Shown: one piece after another, positions 26,859 through 34,149 of the stretch
Layout of the letters: every line of letters begins with the position of its first letter
Numbering within the stretch: the stretch's first letter is position 1
Assembly: GCF_900107095.1 (NCBI RefSeq)
Contig: NZ_FNOR01000011.1
Coordinates: 62,001 to 126,000, forward strand
Origin: Collimonas sp. OK242
GTDB lineage: Bacteria; Pseudomonadota; Gammaproteobacteria; Burkholderiales; Burkholderiaceae_D
Length of the DNA stretch: 64,000 nucleotides
Reading direction: 5' to 3'
Made by a program: the position numbers and the translations under genes
Notes under the pieces: generated by a model
Told to the model about the DNA's origin: nothing
Databases searched by the model: none
Seen by the model: only the letters and a program-made list of their open reading frames with translations

Positions 26859-28061
26859 CTAGGCAGCCTTTTTCAGCAAATGATGCGGATCGATGACAAA
26901 TTTCTTTGGAGCCCCGGCATCGAACTGCTGATAGCCGGCCGGCGCCTGATCCAGGGTGATCACTTCGACGCCGACAATATCGGCGATCTTGATGCGGTCC
27001 CACAGGATCGCCTGCATCAGTTGCCGGTTGTATTTCATCACCGGCGTCTGGCCGGTATGAAAGCTGTGCGACTTGGCCCAGCCCAGGCCGAGGCGGATAC
27101 TCAGGCTGCCGCGCTTGGCGGCGCCGTCGACGGCGCCCGGATCGTCGGTCACGTACAAACCGGGGATGCCGATCTTGCCCGCGACACGGGTAACTTCCAT
27201 CAGCGAATTGAGTACGGTTGCCGGTGCTTCCAACTGCGCTCCGGCATGGCCATGGCCGCGCGCCTCGAAGCCTACGCAATCAATCGCGCAATCGACTTCG
27301 GGCACACCCAGGATCTGGGCGATCTGGTCGCTCAGCGAAGTATCGGTGGACAGGTCCACGGTTTCAAAACCGACGCTGCGCGCATGGATCAGACGCAAAG
27401 GATTGACATCGCCGACGATCACCACCGCGGCGCCGAGCAAACGGGCCGAAGCAGCGGCAGCCAGGCCGACCGGACCGGCGCCTGCGACATACACAGTGGC
27501 GCCGGGACCGACGCCGGCCGTCACCGCACCGTGGTAGCCGGTCGGCAGGATATCCGACAGACAAGTCAGGTCGCGGATCTTGGCCATCGCCTGCTCTTTA
27601 TCGGGGAAACGCAGCAGGTTGAAATCGGCATAAGGCACCATCACGTACTCGGCCTGGCCGCCGATCCAGCCACCCATGTCGACATAACCGTAGGCGCCGC
27701 CGGCGCGCGCCGGGTTGACGGTTTCACAGACGCCGGTATGTTGTTCCTTGCACGTGCGGCAACGGCCGCAGGCGACGTTGAACGGTACCGACACCAGATC
27801 GCCCTTCCTGATGGTTTCCACATCCGAGCCGATCTCTATCACTTCACCGGTAATCTCATGGCCAAGCACCAGCCCGGCCTGCGCCGTGGTGCGGCCGCGC
27901 ACCATGTGCTGGTCGGAGCCGCAAATATTGGTTGAAACCACTTTCAGGATCACGCCGTGCTCGATCTTCTTGCCCTGCGGATTATCGAGTTTCGGAAATG
28001 GGATTGACTGTATCTCGACTTTGCCCTGCTCGATGTATACCACGCCACGATTTTCAAACAT
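26859..28061 (-). CDS. fdhA: Glutathione-independent formaldehyde dehydrogenase
   Basis: A 400-aa zinc-containing medium-chain dehydrogenase. Catalytic zinc region: STNICGSDQHMVRGR and LGHEITGEVIEIG. Structural zinc: CGRCRTCKEQHTGVC. NAD site: VYVAGAGPVGLAAAASARLL followed by VIVGD. The extra internal segments match Pseudomonas-type FdhA rather than class III ADH. It oxidises formaldehyde, released by betaine and dimethylglycine demethylation, to formate with NAD. Start site AGGAGGAGACACA-ATG is strong. It is the last gene of choV-choW-gbdR-choX-fdhA, 72 bp after choX. Confidence 0.94.
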   Translation of the reverse strand: MFENRGVVYIEQGKVEIQSIPFPKLDNPQGKKIEHGVILKVVSTNICGSDQHMVRGRTTAQAGLVLGHEITGEVIEIGSDVETIRKGDLVSVPFNVACGRCRTCKEQHTGVCETVNPARAGGAYGYVDMGGWIGGQAEYVMVPYADFNLLRFPDKEQAMAKIRDLTCLSDILPTGYHGAVTAGVGPGATVYVAGAGPVGLAAAASARLLGAAVVIVGDVNPLRLIHARSVGFETVDLSTDTSLSDQIAQILGVPEVDCAIDCVGFEARGHGHAGAQLEAPATVLNSLMEVTRVAGKIGIPGLYVTDDPGAVDGAAKRGSLSIRLGLGWAKSHSFHTGQTPVMKYNRQLMQAILWDRIKIADIVGVEVITLDQAPAGYQQFDAGAPKKFVIDPHHLLKKAA

Positions 28062-28133
28062 TGTGTCTCCTCCTGTCAGGATGTTATGAAGATATTAAAG
28101 CGGGAATTAAAGCAAGAAACAAACGCCACGGCG

Positions 28134-29081
28134 TCACAGTCCCAGTGAAGCCTTGACTGCCGGCAAGCCGTCCTTGCCGTCAAAGGTCTTGACTCCGGCC
28201 AGCAGCTTGTCCAGAATCTCCGGATTCTTTTTCAGCCACTCTTTCGCTGCAGTCTTGGGATCGGATTTATCCATGATGCGTCCCATCAGCTGGTTCTCCA
28301 GATCGGTGGAAAATTTCAGGTTAGTCGCCAGCTTGTCGGCGTTCGGGCAGCGTGTCGCATAGTCGGTTGCCGCCACGGTGTAGACCTTGGCCTCGCCATA
28401 ATTGGGGCCGAACACATCGTCGCCTCCGCTCAGATAACTGATTTTTTGCTGCACATTCATCGGATGCGGTTCCCAGCCCAGTATCACTATCCATCTCTTT
28501 TGCTTGACCGCGCGTCCCAGCTCGATCAGCATGCCTGCCTCGCTGGATTCCACCATCTTGAAATTCTTCAGGTTGAACTGGTTCTTGCTGATCATGCCCT
28601 GGATCAAGGCATTGCCGTCATTGCCAGGTTCGATGCCGTAAATCTTGCCATCCAGTTCTTTTGAATATTTGGCGATGTCGGCGAAAGTCTTGAGGCCGGC
28701 GTCGTAGACATAGGTCGGCACTGCCAGCGTATATTTGGCGCCGACCAGATTCGGCGTGCTCAATACCTTGACCGAATTGTCCTTGACGAAGGGAGCAATG
28801 ATGGGATCCATGGTCGGCGCCCAATAACCGAGGAACAGATCGATCTGTTTATTTTTCACTCCGGCAAAGGCTATCGGCACCGAAGCGATGGTTTTGGTGG
28901 GGCGATAACCCAGCCCCTCAAACACGGCTGAAGCAAGGCCGGTGGTGGCTGCAATATCGGTCCAGCCGACATCTGCGAAGCGCACGTTCTGGCACGATTT
29001 CGGCTCTTGCGCCTGGACCGGCGCCGCCAGCAAGCTGCACGCCATGCCAACGCCGGCAACCAATAAGCTAAATGAACGCAT
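28134..29081 (-). CDS. choX: Choline/betaine ABC transporter, periplasmic substrate-binding protein
   Basis: 315 aa from ATG 29081 (site CAGGAGAGAAAAGC-ATG). A cleavable signal peptide (MRSFSLLVAGVGMACSLLAA, cut near VQA-QEP) precedes an OpuAC-type domain starting NVRFADVGWTDIAATTGLAS, typical of ChoX. WAPTMDPI and LGWEPHPMNVQQK carry aromatic residues likely to form the quaternary-ammonium cage. It delivers choline or related amines to ChoW/ChoV. It is separated from choWV by the regulator gene, an uncommon order. Confidence 0.92.
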   Translation of the reverse strand: MRSFSLLVAGVGMACSLLAAPVQAQEPKSCQNVRFADVGWTDIAATTGLASAVFEGLGYRPTKTIASVPIAFAGVKNKQIDLFLGYWAPTMDPIIAPFVKDNSVKVLSTPNLVGAKYTLAVPTYVYDAGLKTFADIAKYSKELDGKIYGIEPGNDGNALIQGMISKNQFNLKNFKMVESSEAGMLIELGRAVKQKRWIVILGWEPHPMNVQQKISYLSGGDDVFGPNYGEAKVYTVAATDYATRCPNADKLATNLKFSTDLENQLMGRIMDKSDPKTAAKEWLKKNPEILDKLLAGVKTFDGKDGLPAVKASLGL

Positions 29082-29220
29082 TGCTTTTCTCTCCTGTGGC
29101 AAAGACGAAATTCCGATGCTTGCATCGGCATAAGATGAATGAAAAGAGCCTACCCGCCGACGCCATGTTCGCGGTAGCAAACCACGCGTACCGGTACAAC
29201 AAGAAATTACATCGCATCCG

Positions 29221-29249
29221 GCATGTCGCCTGGACCGATTGCGACATGC
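29221..29249. promoter_or_regulatory. 9-bp inverted repeat at the gbdR 3' end
   Basis: GCATGTCGC (29221-29229) and GCGACATGC (29241-29249) are perfect inverted arms around 11 bases, ending at the gbdR stop and 140 bp upstream of choX. With no T-run it is either an operator for a choX promoter or an mRNA 3' hairpin. The GCGACA arm recurs in other control regions here (25482, 32752, 55183). Confidence 0.4.
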
Positions 29250-30352
29250 TATTGCCTGCCGGCGTCAAGCAGCTCATCCGCCGCCAGCGGCAAGCCCGGC
29301 AAGGACGGCAACTCGTCGACGGCAGCCAGGTAAGGATGACGCAGATGCCGTTCGCTGCTGGGAGAACAACCGAACTGGTTGCGGTAGGCTTTGCTGAAAT
29401 GACAGGACGACTGGAAACCGCAAGCCACTGTCACGCTCATGATCGACATGGTGGTCTGCAATAGCAGTTCGCGCGCGCGCCGCAAGCGCAGCTGCAAATA
29501 ATAATGGGTAGGCGTGACGTCCAGGTAATACTTGAACATGCGCTGCAGCTGGCGTTGCGACAAGCCGACCAGCCTCGCGATTTCTTCGAAAGACAGGGTT
29601 TCTTCGATATGGGTTTCCATCAGCCTGGCCACTTCGATCAGTTCCTTGCGGCTGAATCCGAGCCGGGCTGCAATCGGAATGTGCTGCTGATAGGCGCCGT
29701 CGCGTATGCGCTCCAGGATGAACTGCTCGGAAATTTCCGCCGCCAGCGTTTTGCCGTAGCGGTTGGCGGTCAGGTTCAGCATCAGGTCGATCGGCGCGGT
29801 ACCGCCGGAACAGGTGAGGCGGTCGCGGTCCACCGCAAACAAACCCTCGGTAAACAACACGCGCGGAAACTCTTCGCGCAGGGCCGAAATATTTTCCCAG
29901 TGGATGGCGCATTGGTAGCCATTCATCAAACCGGCTTTGACCAAGGCATAGCTGCCGGTGCAGATACCGCCCAGCATCACGTTACGTCGTGCCAACTGGG
30001 TCAGCATGGCGCTCATATTGTCATCGACAGCGTCATGGATCTTGACGCCGCCGCACACAAACAGGATATCGGGCGTGCCGGCCTGCTCCAGGGTCAGTGT
30101 CGGCGTAATCGGCAAACCGTTGCTGGCCAATGCCGGCGATCCGTCGGCGCTGATGACAGACCAGCGGTACAAAGTCTGGCGACTGATGTAGTTCGCCATA
30201 CGCAAGACTTCGATCGCGCTGGCGAACGCGATCATCGAAAAATTCGGCAGAGTCAGGAAACCGAAATGCACTACCGGCGCCGATGCGGAAGTTTGCGGCA
30301 GCACGGGTGTTGACTGCGGCGCTGGTTTCGAAGCGGCTTGTTGCGAAGACAT
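29249..30352 (-). CDS. gbdR: GlxA/GbdR-type AraC-family regulator of betaine catabolism (copy 1)
   Basis: A 367-aa protein with an N-terminal DJ-1/PfpI-like sensor domain (VHFGFLTLPNFSMIAFASAI ... LFVCGGVKIHD ... LGGICTGSYALVKAGLMNG) and a C-terminal AraC double HTH (EEIARLVGLSQRQLQRMFKY, then MSVTVACGFQSSCHFSKAYR). This is the architecture of GbdR/SouR/CdhR, which sense dimethylglycine/betaine, sarcosine or carnitine and activate catabolic operons. It is embedded in the transporter operon between choW and choX (site GATGGAGGCAGT-ATG). Which ligand it senses cannot be read; a paralogue lies at 55547. Confidence 0.85.
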   Translation of the reverse strand: MSSQQAASKPAPQSTPVLPQTSASAPVVHFGFLTLPNFSMIAFASAIEVLRMANYISRQTLYRWSVISADGSPALASNGLPITPTLTLEQAGTPDILFVCGGVKIHDAVDDNMSAMLTQLARRNVMLGGICTGSYALVKAGLMNGYQCAIHWENISALREEFPRVLFTEGLFAVDRDRLTCSGGTAPIDLMLNLTANRYGKTLAAEISEQFILERIRDGAYQQHIPIAARLGFSRKELIEVARLMETHIEETLSFEEIARLVGLSQRQLQRMFKYYLDVTPTHYYLQLRLRRARELLLQTTMSIMSVTVACGFQSSCHFSKAYRNQFGCSPSSERHLRHPYLAAVDELPSLPGLPLAADELLDAGRQ

Positions 30353-30438
30353 ACTGCCTCCATCAATGGCTACCGGCGCCGGAGCTCCAGCGCGCGGATC
30401 ACGTTGCTGACTCTTTTGTTGCGCTTTTTATTTCACTG

Positions 30439-31335
30439 TTAGCCGGTCGCCAGCGCAGGACTCTTGCGAAACCACTTGCGCAGCCGGAAAAAGCGCTGCA
30501 CCTTGCCGGCTTCCGGCGTGCGGCCGAAACTCTCGGTGATGCGGTCGAGGATGATCGCCAGCAGCACCACGCTCAGGCCGCTCTCGAAACCGAGGCCGAT
30601 GTCCAGCCGCTGGATGCTGGCCAGCACGTCATTGCCGAGGCCGCCGGCGCCGACCATGGAGGCGATGATCACCATCGACAGCGCCATCATGATGGTCTGG
30701 TTGATGCCGGCCATGATCGACGGCAAGGCATTCGGAAACTGCACCTTGTACAGCAGCTGCCAGCTGGTGCAGCCGAAAGCTTGTCCGGCCTCGACGATTT
30801 CATTGTTGACCTGGCGTATGCCAAGCGCGGTCAAACGCACCGCCGGCGGCATCGCGAAAATCACAGTAGAAAGTATGCCCGGCACCCGGCCCAGGCCGAA
30901 CATCATGGCTGCCGGGATCAGGTAGACGAAGGCAGGCATGGTCTGCATCAGATCCAGGATAGGCCGCACGATCATCGCCACCCGCTTGCTCTTGGCAGCC
31001 CAGACGCCGACCGGAATCCCCAGCGCCAGGCTGATCAGGGTTGAGGAAATGGTCAGCCCCAGGGTGACGATGGTCTGGTCCCAGAAACCGGTGTTGTAGA
31101 TCACAAAAAATGACGCCACGGTAAACAGCGCGAATTTGAAGCCGACGCGCCAGATGCCGAGGGCGATGAAAAAGCCCATCAGCAGCCACAAAGGCAGGGC
31201 TTGCAAGCCATGTTCTATGGTTTCGGCAAACCAGCTGATGGCGTTGCCAAAGCTGTCGAAGCTGTTGCCGTGCTTATCGAGTACGTAATGGACGAACTGG
31301 TCTACCCAGCGCCCCAGCGGAAGATGTTCAGACAT
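30439..31335 (-). CDS. choW: Choline/betaine ABC transporter, permease
   Basis: 298 aa from ATG 31335, which overlaps the choV stop by 8 bp and has GCGAGG upstream. It is a BPD_transp_1 permease with several TM segments and the EAA loop EIVEAGQAFGCTSWQLLYKV followed by QFPNALPSIMAGINQTIMMA. The N-terminal region WFAETIEHGLQALPLWLLMG matches ProW/ChoW permeases. It forms the homodimeric inner-membrane channel energised by ChoV. Confidence 0.94.
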   Translation of the reverse strand: MSEHLPLGRWVDQFVHYVLDKHGNSFDSFGNAISWFAETIEHGLQALPLWLLMGFFIALGIWRVGFKFALFTVASFFVIYNTGFWDQTIVTLGLTISSTLISLALGIPVGVWAAKSKRVAMIVRPILDLMQTMPAFVYLIPAAMMFGLGRVPGILSTVIFAMPPAVRLTALGIRQVNNEIVEAGQAFGCTSWQLLYKVQFPNALPSIMAGINQTIMMALSMVIIASMVGAGGLGNDVLASIQRLDIGLGFESGLSVVLLAIILDRITESFGRTPEAGKVQRFFRLRKWFRKSPALATG

Positions 31336-32518
31336 GCGAACCTCGCGATTTTGACAAAGCTTGGAGAACCATGGACTGGCTGATTGCGCCGCAATAGCAG
31401 CCGTCGCCATCCACCACCGGCAATGGACAACGGCTGCCGATCAGCTTGTCCATGACGTCTTCCAGATTGCTGCGGTGGTGGACCGCCTCCACCCGATCGA
31501 CGCCGTTCACCTGGAGATTGCCGCTGGCGTCGGCATGGCGACGGGTTGCAACTATGCCTTGCACCTTGCGCCCGGCATCGACCACGAAGGCATAGTCGGA
31601 GCGGCTGCTGCGGTACAAATCGCCATTGGCGTGCACTTCGCCGACAGACGCCACCAAGGGCACGGCATCGGTTTGCATCAGGTCGCCGGCGGTAAGGTAA
31701 CGATTGGTGTCGACGCCGTCGAAAAAGGCGCGCACATATTCTTCGGCGGGATGATCGATGATTTCCTGGGCGGTGCCGACCTGCACCAGGCGGCCGCCTT
31801 CCATGATGGCGATCCGGCTGCCGATGCGCAGCGCCTCTTCCAGGTCGTGCGATACGAAAATGATGGTGCGCCGTTGCTCCTTTTGCAAATCCAGCAGCAC
31901 GTCCTGCATCTCCTTGCGCTTGAGCGGGTCGAGCGCCGAGAAGGCTTCATCCATGATCATCAGCGACGGATTCACCGACAACGCCCTGGCCAGGCCGACC
32001 CGCTGCTGCATGCCGCCGGAAAGTTCGCACGGCAGCTTGTTGGCAAAAGCTGCCAGGCCAACCTGTTCGAGTACCGTCATGGTGCACCGCTCGCGCTCTT
32101 TTTTGGCGACGCCGGCCACTTCCAGGCCGAAGGCGGCGTTCGACAGGACAGTACGGTGCGGCATCAGCGCAAACGACTGGAACACCATGCTCATGTCGCG
32201 CCGGCGCAGCTTGATCAATTGCGAATTCGTCATCTGCGCCACATTCTGGCCATCGACCAGGACATTGCCGGCGCTGGGATCGACCAGACGGTTGATCAGG
32301 CGGATCAATGTCGATTTGCCCGAACCGGACAGGCCCATCAACACGAATATCTCGCCTTCCTGGACTTCGAACGAGACATTCTGTACGCCGACCACCTGCC
32401 CGGTCTCGGCGAATATCCTATCCTTGGAATGCCCTTTTTCGAGCATGCTTAACGCCAACTGCGGATTATTGCCGAAGACCTTGTACAAACGGTCAACTAC
32501 CACTTTTGCTGACTTCAT
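31328..32518 (-). CDS. choV: Choline/betaine ABC transporter, ATPase with CBS domains
   Basis: 396 aa from ATG 32518, with AGGAG seven bases upstream; a GTG directly before it (32521) is also in frame. Walker A GLSGSGKSTLIRL, signature LSGGMQQRVGLARAL, Walker B SLMIMDEAFSALDPL and the switch FVSHDLEEAL are all present. The C-terminal ~120 residues form a CBS-like pair (VDRVEAVHHRSNLEDVMDKL), which in ProV/OpuAA senses ionic strength. It is the first gene of the choVW-gbdR-choX-fdhA operon. Confidence 0.95.
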   Translation of the reverse strand: MKSAKVVVDRLYKVFGNNPQLALSMLEKGHSKDRIFAETGQVVGVQNVSFEVQEGEIFVLMGLSGSGKSTLIRLINRLVDPSAGNVLVDGQNVAQMTNSQLIKLRRRDMSMVFQSFALMPHRTVLSNAAFGLEVAGVAKKERERCTMTVLEQVGLAAFANKLPCELSGGMQQRVGLARALSVNPSLMIMDEAFSALDPLKRKEMQDVLLDLQKEQRRTIIFVSHDLEEALRIGSRIAIMEGGRLVQVGTAQEIIDHPAEEYVRAFFDGVDTNRYLTAGDLMQTDAVPLVASVGEVHANGDLYRSSRSDYAFVVDAGRKVQGIVATRRHADASGNLQVNGVDRVEAVHHRSNLEDVMDKLIGSRCPLPVVDGDGCYCGAISQSMVLQALSKSRGSHV

Positions 32519-32521
32519 CAC

Positions 32522-33149
32522 CTGTCTCCTGATTTAGCATTCGACGATATCGCAGCACGCAGGTCGTTCCGTGCTGCAACATATCGCTAGCGTGCGGGTC
32601 TTAAGTAAATGGCATGGCCCGCTTGTTTGATAAACGCCGCTGCAGAGTTTATGTGCAGTATGGCGAAGAACACAAGCAGCAGGCACGATGCGACGCAGCA
32701 CGATCGCGGAAAATTCACGGGAAATCATTGCCCTAAGTTAGTCATATAGTCGCGACAAAGGTTTTTTACCGGATGACGATTTACGACAAGCACTTAGTCA
32801 AAAACGACGAAGCACTTGTCGTGCCATGACGGCTCCCCCGTTTGGATAGGCACGACAGGCCCGGCAGATCATGGGAATGTCGCAATACAGTCAATTGGCG
32901 TCGCCAGGAATTTAAATCCGGCAACGCGATAGCCGGCGCAAGACAAACCGCGGCGGTCGAGCTAATGCAGGAAATTGTTGAAGCCGCAATCGCATGCCGC
33001 CAGCATCGGACGGCAGCCCTGCTCGCATTTGCAGAACACGATGTGATACCGGAAGCAATATTGCCCAATATCACCTCATATCATGTTACCAACTTGCGTA
33101 CTGACGAGCGCTGCTTCCCGCCATATCTCTGTCGCCGCGCTGCCGGCGG
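32522..33149. other. Intergenic control region upstream of choV
   Basis: About 630 bp with no recognisable gene; short open frames show no family signature. It should contain the choVW-gbdR-choX-fdhA promoter. The notable structure is the repeat cluster 32752-32821. The right part (32840-33149) adjoins the 3' end of the YCF48 gene and shows no clear terminator. Confidence 0.5.
32783..32821. promoter_or_regulatory. 21-bp-phased repeats upstream of choV, candidate GbdR operator
   Basis: CGACAAGCACTTAGTC (from 32784) and CGACGAAGCACTTGTCG (from 32805) are near-direct repeats; the CGAC starts and the AAGCACTT cores are each 21 bp apart. The outer CGACAAG / CTTGTCG also form a 7-bp inverted repeat. 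The element resembles the GACAAG pair at 25453-25487. It lies ~265 bp from the choV start, so the promoter would have to be well upstream of the gene. Confidence 0.4.
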
Positions 33150-34139
33150 CTATTGGGCAAGCGGCCCGTTGCTCGAAAAAAGCATGGCCGCACCCGCCTG
33201 TGTATCTACCACCGCCGTCAGCGCGGCCCGATCCGTACGCTGCTTGCCGGTGAAGCTGAGGCCGTCGTCAACACTGTGCAGTGTCACGCCGTCGAGACCG
33301 ACCGCTACCACGGACTTGTCTGGCTGTTGCAGCATGGCCGTAACCGAACTTTTGAAAGACGTCTTCGACGCCTGCCAACTGTCGCCGCCGTCGGCACTGC
33401 GATAAATCGTCCCGCGCAGTCCGCCGACCAGCAATGCCCCGTCCTGCAACGCGACGCCGCTCCAGAACGAACCTGCATAACCGGTTTCGACATAGTTCCA
33501 GGTGTTGCCGCCATCGGCCGAACGGATTACCCGGCCTTGCTCGCAAGCGACGAACAAGGCGCCTTTGGCGTCGGCAAAGACCGCATATAAATTACGATCG
33601 GCTTTTTTTGCGCCCGGCGGCGGCGGCAGGCGTATGCTAGACCAGGTCGCACCGCCGTCGCTGGTGTGCAGCATCAGCGACCACAAACCGACCGCCCAGC
33701 CTTCTTGCGGATTCTTGAAATACAGTGAAAACAATGGCTGATCGACTTTGTCGTCGCTGCGTTGCAGCTGCCATGATTCGCCGCCGTCGCCGGTTTTCAG
33801 GATCGCGCCCCAATGGCCGACCGCCCAGCCGGTGCTGGCGTCGACAAACGATACCGCGGTCAGGGTTGAACTGACCGGCACTGAGCGCGCTTGCCGGTAG
33901 CTCTTGCCGTCGTCGTCTGACAGCAGCACGACGCCATGGTCGCCGACTGCCACGATGCGCTTACCCGCCCGCGTCGCCGCCAGGATCTGCGTGCTGCCGG
34001 CGGCACTGGAATGTTCGGCCGGCAGGATCTGCAACTGCGGCTTCGGCGCAGGCGCCTGATCGGCCGCCTGCGAGATGCAGCACAGGGCCAGCAGGCCGAG
34101 CATCGCGCTGCGCCTTAAGCTTGCGTTGATTTTTTCCAT
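33150..34139 (-). CDS. YCF48/BNR-repeat beta-propeller exported protein
   Basis: 329 aa from ATG 34139, 10 bp after the RND gene stop. A signal peptide (SLRRSAMLGLLALCCISQAA) precedes repeated propeller blades of the YCF48/Hcf136 type: VLLSDDDGKSY, TGWAVGHWGAILKTGDGGES, GWAVGLWSLMLHTSDGGATW, VIRSADGGNTWNYVE and IYRSADGGDSWQ. Such proteins are periplasmic or outer-membrane associated. This gene is repeatedly found with DUF1329, DUF1302 and MMPL/RND genes, as here, suggesting an accessory role in that transport complex. Substrate unknown. Confidence 0.85.
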   Translation of the reverse strand: MEKINASLRRSAMLGLLALCCISQAADQAPAPKPQLQILPAEHSSAAGSTQILAATRAGKRIVAVGDHGVVLLSDDDGKSYRQARSVPVSSTLTAVSFVDASTGWAVGHWGAILKTGDGGESWQLQRSDDKVDQPLFSLYFKNPQEGWAVGLWSLMLHTSDGGATWSSIRLPPPPGAKKADRNLYAVFADAKGALFVACEQGRVIRSADGGNTWNYVETGYAGSFWSGVALQDGALLVGGLRGTIYRSADGGDSWQASKTSFKSSVTAMLQQPDKSVVAVGLDGVTLHSVDDGLSFTGKQRTDRAALTAVVDTQAGAAMLFSSNGPLAQ

Positions 34140-34149
34140 TTTTAGCTTC

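Noticed and set aside
32842-33405. Possible 187-aa gene between choV and the YCF48 gene
   Set aside because: Its second half overlaps the YCF48 coding sequence, the first half has no motif and there is no Shine-Dalgarno.
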